The position numbers were made by a program, and so were the translations under genes. A stretch of 64,000 nucleotides of DNA from Streptomyces sp. NRRL F-5126 (GTDB lineage Bacteria; Actinomycetota; Actinomycetes; Streptomycetales; Streptomycetaceae): the NCBI RefSeq assembly GCF_000721265.1, contig NZ_JOFZ01000006.1:434001-498000 (forward strand), given 5' to 3'. How positions within the stretch are numbered: the first letter of the stretch is position 1; every line of letters starts with the position of its first letter. The notes under the pieces were generated by a model. It searched no databases and was not told the DNA's origin. It was given only the letters and a program-made list of their open reading frames with translations. Positions 36,680 to 47,192 of the stretch are shown here, one piece after another.

Positions 36680-37810
36680 GTGCGCGAAGGGGCCGCGGAA
36701 CGCCACGACCGGCTGCTGAACCTGGTGCGTGAACGCGGCACCGTCCGGGTCGCCGACCTCGCCACGCACCTGGGGGTCTCGCCCGTCACCGCGCGCCGCG
36801 ACGCCGAGGCACTGGCCGCGCGCGGGCTGCTCGACCGGGCGCACGGCTCCGTCTCGTGGCCCGAGCGGCGCGGACCCGCGGGCACAGCTCCCGGCGGCGG
36901 CAGCCCGGTGATCGGCATGCTCGCGCCCGCCGCCGGCTACTACTTCCAGGACATCATCCGCGGGGCGCACGAGGCGGCGGCACGGCTCGGCGCCCGGCTG
37001 ATCCTGCGCGTGTCCGACTACCGCCCCGAGGACGACGCCTCGCACGCGGCCGGGCTGCTCGCGGCCGGCGCGCAGGGCCTGCTCGTCGCCCCGAGCTGGA
37101 CCGGGCCCGAGCATCCCGCACGGTACGCGGAGTGGATCGCGCGGCTGCCCGTGGACACCGTGCTCGTGGAGCGAACGGGAGAGCCCGGCGGCCCGCTCGA
37201 CGGCCTCGACCGGGTCAGCTCCGACCACGCGCACGGCGTGCTCATCGCCGTGCGCCACCTCGTACGGCTCGGGCACGGCACGCCCGTGCTCGTCGCCCGC
37301 TCCGACAGCCCGACGGGCCAGGCCGTGCGCTCCGGGTACGCGCAGGCGCTGGACGCGCTGGGGCTCGGGGCCGTCGCGCCCGTGCTGGACTCGACGCCCG
37401 CCGTGCGGGACCCCGGCCGCTTCGAGGAGGCCGCGCTGACCCTGCACCGGCTGGTGCGCGAGGGACGGGCCACGGCCGCGCTCATGCACAACGACGAGGA
37501 CGCCACGCGCATGGTGCGGCGCCTCGCGGAGCTGGGCTGCCACGTCCCCGGCGACCTGGCGCTCGTCACGTACGACGACGAGGTCGCGGCGCTGGCCGAC
37601 ACCCCGCTGACGGCGGTCGCGCCGCCGAAGCGCGCCGTGGGGCGCAGCGCGGCCGAACTCCTGATCGAACGGCTCACCGCTGACGAGGACGAGCGGGACG
37701 CGCCGCGCCGCCACCTGGAGCTGCTGCCCGCGCTGCGGGTGCGCCAGTCGTGCGGCGCCGCGGCGGCCGCGCGTGCGGGTCGCGCCCCCGCGCCGGTACA
37801 CCCGGCCTGA
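36680..37810 (+). CDS. DeoR-type HTH fused to LacI-type sugar-binding domain
   Basis: About 376 aa. Residues 1-60 are a DeoR winged helix (RHDRLLNLVRERGTVRVADLATHLGVSPVTARRD), not the LacI HTH. Residues about 75-360 form a periplasmic-binding-protein-like domain (IGMLAPAAGYYFQDIIRGAHEAA, VSSDHAHGVLIAVRHLV, ALMHNDEDATRMVRRL, ALVTYDDEVAALADTPLTAV), as in LacI/GalR. GTG 36680 follows AAAGGACGGGG; a longer frame starts at 36638. Repeats of TGATCGAA flank its own start and the downstream transporter, so it is probably an autoregulated sugar-responsive repressor. Confidence 0.88.
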   Translation: MREGAAERHDRLLNLVRERGTVRVADLATHLGVSPVTARRDAEALAARGLLDRAHGSVSWPERRGPAGTAPGGGSPVIGMLAPAAGYYFQDIIRGAHEAAARLGARLILRVSDYRPEDDASHAAGLLAAGAQGLLVAPSWTGPEHPARYAEWIARLPVDTVLVERTGEPGGPLDGLDRVSSDHAHGVLIAVRHLVRLGHGTPVLVARSDSPTGQAVRSGYAQALDALGLGAVAPVLDSTPAVRDPGRFEEAALTLHRLVREGRATAALMHNDEDATRMVRRLAELGCHVPGDLALVTYDDEVAALADTPLTAVAPPKRAVGRSAAELLIERLTADEDERDAPRRHLELLPALRVRQSCGAAAAARAGRAPAPVHPA

Positions 37811-37839
37811 TCGCTGCCCTCTGATCGTCACATCCACCT

Positions 37840-37858
37840 TTCGATCATTTTTCGATCA
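37840..37858. promoter_or_regulatory. two TTCGATCA operators before the ABC operon
   Basis: TTCGATCA at 37840-37847 and 37851-37858, 11 bases apart (one helical turn, same face). They are the reverse complement of the repeats at 36620 and lie just upstream of the promoter at 37874. Confidence 0.7.
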
Positions 37859-37873
37859 ATCAATCTTTCGCTC

Positions 37874-37902
37874 TTGACTTCGCTCACGACGGCTCGAAGT
37901 AT
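37874..37902 (+). promoter_or_regulatory. promoter of the second sugar ABC operon
   Basis: TTGACT (37874-37879) and AAGTAT (37897-37902) are 17 bases apart, 40 bases before the first gene. Confidence 0.5.
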
Positions 37903-37941
37903 CGCCGCGACCGCCTGTCCCCGAAGCAGAGGAGCAGCGCC

Positions 37942-39276
37942 GTGAGCCGCACCTGGTCCCGGCCCCTACGAACAGCCGTGGGAGCCGCCGCCGTCCTTCT
38001 CTCCCTCACCGTGCTCGCGGGGTGCGGCGGCGCCCCGGTGCAGCCCGCGGAAGGGACCGCGGCGCACCCCGTCACCGTCACCTTCTGGGCCTGGACCAAG
38101 GGGTCGCAGGAGGTGGCGGACGAGTTCAACGCCACGCACGACACCATCAAGGTCAAGTTCGAGGAGATCCCCTCGGGCGGCCTCGGCGGTTACCCGAAGA
38201 TCGCCAATGCGATCAAGGCCGGGATCGCGCCGGACGTGCTGTCCATCGAGTACCCGGAGCTCGCGCAGTTCGTGAGCCAGGGGTCGCTGAAGGACCTCAG
38301 CGGCTACCTGACGCCCGCGGTGAAGAAGCAGTTCCTGCCGCAGACCATCCAGCTGACGACGATGGGCGGCAAGAACTGGGCGGTGCCCTCCGACGCGTCG
38401 CCGCAGATCTTCTACTACCGCAAGGACTTCTTCACCCGCCACCACATCGCGCTGCCCAAAACCTGGGCCGAGTTCCGCACGGCCGCGCAGCAGGTGAAGA
38501 AGGCCGCGCCCGGCACCCGGATCGCCACCTTCTTCCCCGACGACCCGACGTTCTTCCAGACGATGGCCTGGCAGGCCGGCGCACGGTGGTTCACCACGAG
38601 GAACGGGGCGTGGCGCGTCGACACCGTGGACCCCGCGACGCGCAAGGTCGCGGCGTACTGGCAGCACATGATCGACGACCGCCTCGTCTCCACCGCGCCC
38701 TCCTACAGCCCCGAGTGGACGGCGTCGCTCAAGGCGGGCACCACCGTCGGCTATCTCGGCGCCTCCTGGGGCGCGGGCACGCTCGCCGGCATCGTGCCCG
38801 AGGAGAAGGGCGAGTGGGCCGCGATGCCCATGCCGAGCTGGGACGCCGCACACCCCTCCGTGGGCATGAGCCAGGGCTCCACCTTCGCGATCTCCAAGAA
38901 CAGCAAGAAGACCGCCGCGGCCATGAAGTTCATCCTCTGGATGGCCACCTCCAAGGACTCCGTGCGGGCACGCGTCAGCGCGAGCACGTCGACCGCCCTG
39001 CCGGCCGACCCGTCGCTCGTCCCCGTCGCACGCAAGGCCATCGACACCAGCTTCTACGGCGGCCAGGACCTCTACAGCCTGTACGAGAAGGCCGGCGCCA
39101 CCATCGACCCGCACTGGCTGTGGGGGCCGACCGCCGCGGCCAACAACGCCCTCAAGGACCAACTGCACGGGGTCGTCGGCGGCAGCACCACGCTGCCGCG
39201 CGCCATCGCGGCCACCCAGCGCGCCACCGTCTCCGCCCTGCGCGGCAGCGGTCTCACAGTGGAGGACGCCTCATGA
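37942..39276 (+). CDS. sugar ABC transporter, substrate-binding lipoprotein
   Basis: 444 aa, solute-binding protein family 1 (MalE/UgpB type). The signal peptide ends in the lipobox LAGC (Cys28). The mature part has VTFWAWTKGSQEVADEFNATH, APDVLSIEYPELAQFVSQGSL and YRKDFFTRHHI, all typical. GTG 37942 has AGAGGAG upstream. It is the first gene of a four-gene operon with ATGA overlaps throughout. No ATPase gene is present; Streptomyces often uses a shared MsiK-type ATPase, which fits. The ligand is unknown. Confidence 0.93.
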   Translation: MSRTWSRPLRTAVGAAAVLLSLTVLAGCGGAPVQPAEGTAAHPVTVTFWAWTKGSQEVADEFNATHDTIKVKFEEIPSGGLGGYPKIANAIKAGIAPDVLSIEYPELAQFVSQGSLKDLSGYLTPAVKKQFLPQTIQLTTMGGKNWAVPSDASPQIFYYRKDFFTRHHIALPKTWAEFRTAAQQVKKAAPGTRIATFFPDDPTFFQTMAWQAGARWFTTRNGAWRVDTVDPATRKVAAYWQHMIDDRLVSTAPSYSPEWTASLKAGTTVGYLGASWGAGTLAGIVPEEKGEWAAMPMPSWDAAHPSVGMSQGSTFAISKNSKKTAAAMKFILWMATSKDSVRARVSASTSTALPADPSLVPVARKAIDTSFYGGQDLYSLYEKAGATIDPHWLWGPTAAANNALKDQLHGVVGGSTTLPRAIAATQRATVSALRGSGLTVEDAS

Positions 39277-40289
39277 GCACGGAAACGAGCACGGGAGGCG
39301 CCGGCACCGCGCGGCCGCGGACACCGTCGGCCCCGGACGCCGCCACCTCGGGCACCGGGGCACTGCGCACCCGGGCGCGCCGCACCGGCGGGCGCCGTCG
39401 TGGCGGTGGCCGCACCGGCATGGCGGCCGGGATCCTGCTCACCCCCTTCTTCGTCCTGTTCACGATCGCGATGCTGATCCCCGTCGGCTACGCGATCTGG
39501 CTGAGCCTGTTCACCCAGAAGCTTTCGGGGCTCGGCTTCAGCGGCCCGCACAGCGTCTTCGACGGCCTCGGCAACTACGTCGCCACCTTGGGCGACGCCG
39601 CGTTCCGCGACGGCTTCCGCGTGCTCGCCGGTTACGTGGTCTGCTACATCCCGATCATGGTCGGCGGGGCGCTCGTCATCGCGTTGCTGCTGGACACCGC
39701 GCTCGCACGCGCCCGGCGCTTCTTCCAGCTCGCGCTGTTCCTCCCGCACGCCATCCCCGGCCTGATCGCGGCACTGATCTGGGTCTACCTCTACACGCCA
39801 GGACTCAGCCCCGTCGTGGACGCGATGCGCTCGGGCGGCATCGGCCTCGACTTCTTCTCCTCCAACGGCGCGCTCCCCTCCGTGGTGAACATCGCGCTGT
39901 GGGAGTGGCTCGGCTACAACGTCGTCATCTTCTACGCGTCGCTCCAGGCCGTCGACCGCTCCCTCCTGGAGGCCGCGGCCGTGGACGGCGCGGGCAACTG
40001 GCGACAGGCCTGGAGCATCAAGCTCCCCCTCATCCGCTCCTCCGTCTTCCTCGTGCTGCTCTTCACGGTCATCGGCTCGCTCCAGCTGTTCACCGAGCCG
40101 CTGCTGCTCTCCGGCTCGGGCTCGGCCATCACCAGCACCTGGACCCCCAACCTCTACGCCTACGCCGAGGCGTTCCAGCTGGGCGACTACGGGCGGGCCG
40201 CCGCCGCGTCCGTCCTCATCGCACTCGTCGCCGCCGTGCTGTCCTTCGCCGTCACCAAGCTCGCCAACAGGAAGGGAGCGCGGTCATGA
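39273..40289 (+). CDS. sugar ABC transporter, permease subunit 1
   Basis: 338 aa with an Arg/Gly-rich N-terminal tail of about 50 residues and six membrane helices (MalF type). The EAA loop reads LLEAAAVDGAGNWRQAWSIKLPLI. The ATG overlaps the binding-protein stop (ATGA). Forms the membrane channel with the next gene product. Confidence 0.92.
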   Translation: MSTETSTGGAGTARPRTPSAPDAATSGTGALRTRARRTGGRRRGGGRTGMAAGILLTPFFVLFTIAMLIPVGYAIWLSLFTQKLSGLGFSGPHSVFDGLGNYVATLGDAAFRDGFRVLAGYVVCYIPIMVGGALVIALLLDTALARARRFFQLALFLPHAIPGLIAALIWVYLYTPGLSPVVDAMRSGGIGLDFFSSNGALPSVVNIALWEWLGYNVVIFYASLQAVDRSLLEAAAVDGAGNWRQAWSIKLPLIRSSVFLVLLFTVIGSLQLFTEPLLLSGSGSAITSTWTPNLYAYAEAFQLGDYGRAAAASVLIALVAAVLSFAVTKLANRKGARS

Positions 40290-41218
40290 CCACTCCGCTC
40301 ATCGCCGACCCGGCCGAGGGGCCGGGCCCCGCCGCGGGCCGGCACGACGGCCGCGCGCCCGTCACCGCGGGCCGCAGGCCCGGCAGCCGCTGGCTCTCGC
40401 GTACCGCGGTCAACGGCCTGCTCGCCATCGCCGCCGCCTACACGCTCTTCCCCCTCGTCTGGCTCGTCACGGCGGCCACCAAGGACGCGGGCAACATCCT
40501 CGGCGGCAACGTCTTCTCCTTCGCGGGCTTCGACTTCGGGCACAACCTGTCGACCCTCGCGACCTACCAGGGCGGCATCTACTTCCGCTGGTACGGCAAT
40601 TCGCTCCTCTACGCGGGACTGGGCGCTCTCGGCTGCTCGCTGGTGAGCGTCGCGGCGGGCTACGCCTTCGACAAGTACGACTTCCGGGGCAAGGAAAAGC
40701 TGTTCGCCGTCGTCCTGCTCGGCGTGCTGCTGCCGTCCACGGCGCTGTCCCTGCCGCTGTACCTGCTCGCGGTCTCGACACACACCGTCAACACCTACTG
40801 GTCGGTGCTGATCCCCGTGCTCGTCAATCCGTTCGGCGTGTACCTCTCCCGCATCTTCAGCGCCGGCTACATACCGAACGAGGCGCTGGAGGCCGCGCGT
40901 ATCGACGGGGCGGGCGAGATGCGCGTCTTCTGGTCGATCGGGCTCCGCATGGTCATGCCCGGCTTCGTGACCGTCTTCCTCTTCCAGTTCACCGCGATCT
41001 GGAACAACTTCTTCCTCCCGCTCGTGATGCTCTCGGACAAGAACCTGTACCCGCTGAGCCTCGGCCTCTACAACTGGCACAGTGTCGCCAACGCCTCCCC
41101 CGACTTCTACCCGATGGTCGTCTCGGGCTCGCTCCTCGCCGTCCTCCCCCTGATCGTCGCCTTCGTGACCCTCCAGCGGCACTGGAAGGCCGGCCTGACG
41201 GCAGGCGGCGTCAAGTGA
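40286..41218 (+). CDS. sugar ABC transporter, permease subunit 2
   Basis: 310 aa, six helices, MalG type. The EAA loop reads ALEAARIDGAGEMRVFWSIGLRMV. The ATG overlaps the preceding stop by ATGA and the gene ends in GTGA with the next, indicating tight translational coupling. Confidence 0.92.
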   Translation: MTTPLIADPAEGPGPAAGRHDGRAPVTAGRRPGSRWLSRTAVNGLLAIAAAYTLFPLVWLVTAATKDAGNILGGNVFSFAGFDFGHNLSTLATYQGGIYFRWYGNSLLYAGLGALGCSLVSVAAGYAFDKYDFRGKEKLFAVVLLGVLLPSTALSLPLYLLAVSTHTVNTYWSVLIPVLVNPFGVYLSRIFSAGYIPNEALEAARIDGAGEMRVFWSIGLRMVMPGFVTVFLFQFTAIWNNFFLPLVMLSDKNLYPLSLGLYNWHSVANASPDFYPMVVSGSLLAVLPLIVAFVTLQRHWKAGLTAGGVK

Positions 41219-42282
41219 CCTCCGCGACCCGCACGAGGAGTACGAGTTCCACCATGCACCACGCCACTGACAATCGCCCCGCCGCGCTGCTCGCGATGGG
41301 CCCAGGGACCGCGGACCGGCTGCTCACCGACGCCCACCGGGACCGGCTCACCGGGCTCGTGCGCGTCGATCCCGGCCTGGTCGCCGGCGATCTGACGGGC
41401 CGCGACCCGGCCGTCGAGGCGGCGCTCGCCGAGGCCGAGGTGCTGCTCACCTGCTGGGGCGCGCCGCGGCTCACCGCGCCCGTGCTGCGCGCGGCGCCCC
41501 GGCTGCGCGCGGTCGTCCACGCGGCGGGCACCGTCAAGCAGATCGTCACCGACGCGTGCTGGGAGCGCGGCATCGCGGTCAGCTCGGCCGCCGGCGCCAA
41601 CGCGCTGCCGGTCGCGGAGTACACGCTCGCCGCGATCCTGTTCGCCGGCAAGGGCGTACTCGCCTCCGCCCGGCGCTATCGCGCATTGCGCGCCGGCCAC
41701 GACTGGCACGGCGAGCTGGCGGACGCGGGCAACTACCGCCGCACGGTGGGGATCGTCGGCGCGTCCCGGGTCGGGCGCCGCGTGATCGAGCTGCTGCGCC
41801 CGTTCGACCTGCGCGTCCTGCTGTACGACCCGTACGTCGACGCGGCGGGCGCCGCGGCGCTCGGCGTGGCGCGCGCACCGCTCGACGAGCTGTGTGCGCG
41901 CAGCTCGGTCGTCTCCGTCCATGCCCCGCAGGTGCCCGCGACGCGCCACATGATCGGGGCGGCCCAGCTGGCCGCGATGCGGGACGGGGCGACGCTGGTC
42001 AACACGTCGCGCGGATCGCTGATCGACGAGGACGCGCTGCTGCCCGAGCTCGTCTCGGGGCGCCTGAACGCCGTGCTCGACGTCACGGAGCCCGAACTGC
42101 CCGCGCCCCACTCGCCGCTGTACGACCTGGACAACGTCCTGCTGACGCCGCACGTGGCCGGTTCGCTCGGCAACGAGCTGCACCGGATGGCGGACCACGC
42201 GCTGGACGAGATCGAACGCTTCACGAAGGGCGAGCCGTTCGCGGAGCCCGTGCATCCTGCGTCACTGCACCGCTCGGCGTGA
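41215..42282 (+). CDS. D-2-hydroxyacid dehydrogenase family protein
   Basis: 355 aa (GTG 41215 overlapping the permease stop); ATG 41254 is an alternative start. The NAD fold motif is VGIVGASRVGRRV and the catalytic set is the Arg in VNTSRGSLIDEDAL, the Glu in LDVTEPE and the His in LLTPHVAG. The family reduces 2-keto acids or oxidises 2-hydroxy acids with NAD(P). Coupling to an uptake system suggests it acts on the imported sugar acid or a breakdown product; the substrate is not known. A strong terminator follows. Confidence 0.88.
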   Translation: MTSATRTRSTSSTMHHATDNRPAALLAMGPGTADRLLTDAHRDRLTGLVRVDPGLVAGDLTGRDPAVEAALAEAEVLLTCWGAPRLTAPVLRAAPRLRAVVHAAGTVKQIVTDACWERGIAVSSAAGANALPVAEYTLAAILFAGKGVLASARRYRALRAGHDWHGELADAGNYRRTVGIVGASRVGRRVIELLRPFDLRVLLYDPYVDAAGAAALGVARAPLDELCARSSVVSVHAPQVPATRHMIGAAQLAAMRDGATLVNTSRGSLIDEDALLPELVSGRLNAVLDVTEPELPAPHSPLYDLDNVLLTPHVAGSLGNELHRMADHALDEIERFTKGEPFAEPVHPASLHRSA

Positions 42283-42297
42283 CGCGGCCCATCGGCA

Positions 42298-42343
42298 ACG
42301 GGCGAGGCCCGGCACCCCTCGCGGAGTGCCGGGCCTCGCCCGT
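42298..42343. terminator. 18-bp bidirectional hairpin
   Basis: ACGGGCGAGGCCCGGCAC (42298-42315) pairs perfectly with 42326-42343, loop of 10. It separates the rightward sugar operon from the leftward groEL. Confidence 0.9.
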
Positions 42344-42371
42344 ACAGCGGTTCGGCGTTACGGCAGCCGCG

Positions 42372-44012
<1,641 letters not shown>

Positions 44013-44018
44013 TCAGAC

Positions 44019-44070
44019 GACCTGCGCCCCCGTCCGCCCGGCGTACGCGGGGAGGCCAGGGGCGCAGGTC
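44019..44070 (-). terminator. 12-bp hairpin between groES and groEL
   Basis: GACCTGCGCCCC (44019-44030) pairs perfectly with 44059-44070 around a 28-base loop. It could reduce read-through into groEL or protect the processed groES message; the arrangement is read from sequence only. Confidence 0.6.
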
Positions 44071-44091
44071 GGAAAAGCAATACTGGGTGAG

Positions 44092-44400
44092 TTACTTCTC
44101 GATGATCGCGAGCACGTCGCGAGCCGAGAGGACGAGGTAATCCTCGCCGCTGTACTTCACCTCGGTGCCGCCGTACTTGCTGTACAGAACGACATCGCCG
44201 ACGGAGACGTCGAGCGGCAGGCGCTCGCCGTTCTCGAAGCGGCCCGGACCGACGGCGAGGACGGCGCCCTCCTGGGGCTTCTCCTTGGCGGTGTCCGGAA
44301 TAACCAGGCCAGAGGCCGTGGTCTGCTCGGCGTCGAGCGGCTGGACCACGATGCGGTCCTCAAGCGGCTTGATGGCAACCTTGGTGCTGGCGGTCGTCAC
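44092..44400 (-). CDS. groES: co-chaperonin GroES
   Basis: 102 aa. Contains the family features [11 protein letters not shown], the mobile loop [17 protein letters not shown], and [29 protein letters not shown] at the C-terminus. First gene of the heat-shock operon; two CIRCE elements lie upstream. Confidence 0.97.
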   Translation of the reverse strand: MTTASTKVAIKPLEDRIVVQPLDAEQTTASGLVIPDTAKEKPQEGAVLAVGPGRFENGERLPLDVSVGDVVLYSKYGGTEVKYSGEDYLVLSARDVLAIIEK

Positions 44401-44497
44401 GATCCGACCTCCCCCTTCGGAGATCTCACGGGGTTGACTGTCTGAGGTGGCGACCAGCCGGACCGTCGTCGCGGGTGCCGGACCTGCCCGTCGCGCA

Positions 44498-44524
44498 TTG
44501 GCACTCTCACTTGCTGAGTGCCAG
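44498..44524. promoter_or_regulatory. CIRCE element 1 (HrcA operator)
   Basis: TTGGCACTC, nine bases, GAGTGCCAG, matching the consensus TTAGCACTC-N9-GAGTGCTAA with few changes. It lies downstream of the -10, between the promoter and groES. Confidence 0.92.
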
Positions 44525-44531
44525 ACCAGAG

Positions 44532-44559
44532 ACTATGACTGCGATTAGCACTCGGTCAA
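44532..44559 (-). promoter_or_regulatory. groESL promoter
   Basis: On the minus strand TTGACC (44554-44559) and CATAGT (44532-44537) are 16 bases apart. CIRCE 2 covers the -35 and CIRCE 1 lies just downstream. Confidence 0.65.
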
Positions 44560-44571
44560 GCGGAGTGCCAA
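44545..44571. promoter_or_regulatory. CIRCE element 2 (HrcA operator)
   Basis: TTAGCACTC (44545-44553), nine bases, GAGTGCCAA (44563-44571). It overlaps the -35 of the groESL promoter. Confidence 0.92.
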
Positions 44572-44639
44572 TCGGCGTGGACGCGCCGCGTTTCCGTCCC
44601 CCTCGCGGGCTCGCCGTCCCCACGGTACGTCCGCGTCTC

Positions 44640-45848
44640 TCAGACGTAGTCCTCCAGCCTGGCTACGGCGTAGCCCTGGTCGGTGATGCGCTGCAGCAGG
44701 TTCCTGATGTTCTCGACCATGGTGGCGTCCCACTCGGAACGGCCCTGGAAGTGCGTGAGGATGATGTCGCCCGGCTCGAAGTGGGCCTCGTCACGCCAGT
44801 CCATGTGCGTGGGGAACGCCTCCGCCTCCCACAGCGGTACGGCCTTGATGCCGCAGGACTTGGCGATGCTCAGGGTGTCGCGGTTGTAGTTGCCGTACGA
44901 CGGGCGGAACAGCGTGGGGCGCTTGCCGTACTCCTTGGCGAGCTTGTCCTGCTGGCCGCAGATCTCGTGCTCCTGCTTCGCGTGGCTGAGGCCGGGGAGG
45001 TAGGGGTGGGTGAGGGTGTGGTTGTTGAGGGTGACGCCCGAGGCCTGCACCTTGGTGAAGTACCCGTAGTCGTCGCTGATCAGGTAGTCGGTGAGGAAGG
45101 CGCTGTACGGGACGTGCAGTTCGGACATCATCTTGATGAACTGCGGCTCCTTCTCCGACCCGTCGTCGATGGTGATGAAGACGACCTTGTCCTTGGTGGG
45201 GACGCGGGTGAAGACGGGCGGCAGGCCCGCGTCCCCGCCTTTGACCCCGAACCCCTTGCGGGTCGTGATCCGCGGCTTCACGGTGGGCGGTGGCGGCGGG
45301 ACCAGCGGTGCGGCGGTCAGTCCCCACTTCTTGGCGGTCGCGAGGCGGGCTGCGGCCGAGGCCTTGAGCCGCGAGGCGTAGTCGGCGAGCGCCCCGGCGG
45401 GCCGCTTCGCGTGCGCGCCCGCTGCCGCGCCGGCGGCGGGTCGCGCGGGCTTCGTCGCGGCCTTCGACGCGGTATTCGACGCGGGCCGCAGGGCCGGGGT
45501 GGGACGGCCCGAGGCGCCGGACGCGGCCCGCGAAGGGCCGCGCGAGGGGGATACGGAGTCCGAGGCGGAGGCGGACGCGGACCCGGAGGGCGACGCCGAG
45601 GCGGCCGGGGTCGAGCCGGTGGCGCCGGCCGCCGGGGCAACGGATTCGGCGACGCCGGCGGCGCCCGCGATCCCCGGGGACCCGGCCTTGCCCGCGTCTC
45701 CGGCGTCCCCCGCCCGGCCCGCCGCGCACCCCGAGCCGACGGCGGCGACGAGGAGCGCGGCGGCGACGGCGCGCGCCCGCCGACCCAGGCGGGTCCGGTC
45801 CCCCACCCGATCCTTCATCAATTGTTCTGTTTGTCGTACTAGTCGCAT
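44640..45848 (-). CDS. polysaccharide deacetylase lipoprotein (NodB domain)
   Basis: 402 aa. A signal sequence ends in a lipobox-like GSGC near residue 37. About 150 residues of Ala/Ser/Pro-rich linker follow, then a NodB deacetylase domain at about 200-400 with VFITIDDGSEKEPQ (metal Asp), LNNHTLTHPYL (two His), RPSYGNYN, and the closing ILTHFQG. The TFDDG, HxxxH, RxPYG pattern is complete, so it likely removes acetyl groups from cell-wall or surface polysaccharide. ATG 45848 follows GGAGG; a shorter start at 45818 has no ribosome site. Confidence 0.85.
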   Translation of the reverse strand: MRLVRQTEQLMKDRVGDRTRLGRRARAVAAALLVAAVGSGCAAGRAGDAGDAGKAGSPGIAGAAGVAESVAPAAGATGSTPAASASPSGSASASASDSVSPSRGPSRAASGASGRPTPALRPASNTASKAATKPARPAAGAAAGAHAKRPAGALADYASRLKASAAARLATAKKWGLTAAPLVPPPPPTVKPRITTRKGFGVKGGDAGLPPVFTRVPTKDKVVFITIDDGSEKEPQFIKMMSELHVPYSAFLTDYLISDDYGYFTKVQASGVTLNNHTLTHPYLPGLSHAKQEHEICGQQDKLAKEYGKRPTLFRPSYGNYNRDTLSIAKSCGIKAVPLWEAEAFPTHMDWRDEAHFEPGDIILTHFQGRSEWDATMVENIRNLLQRITDQGYAVARLEDYV

Positions 45849-45942
45849 GGCGCCGCATCCTCCCAGCGCCTGGGGCCGCCGCCGCGCAGGCGCCGCCGCC
45901 ACGCGCACACGGTCCCCCGCCTGGCCGACAGCCCGCCTGGCC

Positions 45943-45948
45943 GACAAT
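45943..45948 (+). promoter_or_regulatory. -10 of a leaderless promoter (methyltransferase)
   Basis: GACAAT ends 6 bases before GTG 45955. Confidence 0.4.
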
Positions 45949-45954
45949 GGGCCG

Positions 45955-47142
45955 GTGACCGAAGAACCACCGACCCTCGCGCCGCTGCTCACCCCGGAGG
46001 GCCAGGCCCTGCTCGCCCAGGTGCGCGATCACGACCCGGCGCACGAGTTGGCCCTCGCCACCCGCCTGCGCCGCGACCACCCGGCCGGCCTGGTGTCGGC
46101 CGCGCTCGGCCAGGCGCGACTGCGGCAGCGCGCGGTGGCGAAGTTCGGCGCCGAGGACGCCCACCGCATGTACTTCACGCCGAACGGCGTCGAACAGGCG
46201 ACCAGGTCGGCCGTCGCGGCCCACCGCGCCGCGCGGCTGCGCGCGCTGGGCGTGCGGCGGGTGACGGACCTGTGCTGCGGCATCGGCGGCGACGCGGTCG
46301 AACTCGCGCGCGCCGGCATTTCCGTCATGGCGGTCGACAAGGACCCCCTGACGGCCGAGATCGCGGCCGCGAACGTACACGCGCTCGCGCCCGCGGGGCC
46401 GCGGGCCGAGGTGGTGTGCGCGGACGCCACGACGTACGACCTGGCGGGCGCGGAAGCCCTCTTCGTCGACCCGGCGCGACGGCGCGGCTCGGGCAGGGTC
46501 TTCGACCCCGAGGCGTACGCGCCGCCGCTGTCCTGGGCGATCGACGCGGTACGGCGCACGGGCCTCGGCGCGATCAAGATCGCGCCCGGCATCCCGCACG
46601 AGCTGGTGCCCGACGACTTCGCGGCGGAGTGGGTCTCCCACGGCGGCGACGTGAAGGAGGCGGTGCTCTGGCACGCCCCCGGCCTGCCCCCCACCCGCAC
46701 GGCGACCCTCCTGCCCGAGGGCGCCACGGTCGCCTCCCACGACCTCCCCGACCCAGCGGTGCGCGCGCCGGGCGGCTACCTGTACGAACCGGACGGCGCG
46801 GTCATCCGCGCCCACCTCATCGCCGAGGCGGTGACCGCCCTCCCGGACGCGGGCCTGCTCGACGGGACGATCGCGTACGTCACGTCCGACACCCTGCACC
46901 GCACGCCGTTCGCGACGGCGTACGAGATCACCGACGTCCTCCCCTTCAACCTCAAACGCCTCAAGGCGCTGCTGCGGGAACGCGAGGTGGGGATCCTGAC
47001 GGTGAAGAAGCGGGGCTCGGCGGTGGAACCGGAGGAGCTCCGCAGGAAGCTGAAGCTGAAGGGCAGGAACGAGGCGACGGTCTTCCTCACCCGCGTGGCA
47101 GGCGCCCCGAGCATGCTGCTGGGAAAACCGGCCGCCGGGTAG
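45955..47142 (+). CDS. THUMP-like SAM-dependent methyltransferase
   Basis: 395 aa. SAM-binding motif I is DLCCGIGGDAVELA, motif II ends with VDKDPLTAEIA, and the catalytic-region motif is FVDPARRRGSGRVFD. The C-terminal 80 residues contain VKKRGSAVEPEELRRKLKLKG, as in the RNA-interacting class I methyltransferases with a THUMP-like tail. Substrate unknown; rRNA or tRNA is plausible. GTG 45955 fits a leaderless promoter. The gene diverges from the deacetylase. Confidence 0.85.
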   Translation: MTEEPPTLAPLLTPEGQALLAQVRDHDPAHELALATRLRRDHPAGLVSAALGQARLRQRAVAKFGAEDAHRMYFTPNGVEQATRSAVAAHRAARLRALGVRRVTDLCCGIGGDAVELARAGISVMAVDKDPLTAEIAAANVHALAPAGPRAEVVCADATTYDLAGAEALFVDPARRRGSGRVFDPEAYAPPLSWAIDAVRRTGLGAIKIAPGIPHELVPDDFAAEWVSHGGDVKEAVLWHAPGLPPTRTATLLPEGATVASHDLPDPAVRAPGGYLYEPDGAVIRAHLIAEAVTALPDAGLLDGTIAYVTSDTLHRTPFATAYEITDVLPFNLKRLKALLREREVGILTVKKRGSAVEPEELRRKLKLKGRNEATVFLTRVAGAPSMLLGKPAAG

Positions 47143-47180
47143 CGGTCGGCCGGCACCCGCCCAAGTGGCCTCTATGGGCC

Positions 47181-47186
47181 TATGGT
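47181..47186 (+). promoter_or_regulatory. -10 of a leaderless promoter (small methyltransferase)
   Basis: TATGGT ends 6 bases before ATG 47193. Confidence 0.45.
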
Positions 47187-47192
47187 CGGGCG

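Noticed and set aside
27020..42282. sugar-transport block considered as a mobile island
   Set aside because: No integrase, tRNA end, direct repeat or shift in coding base composition was seen; only the 30 kb intergenic gap is AT-richer, as expected for a control region.
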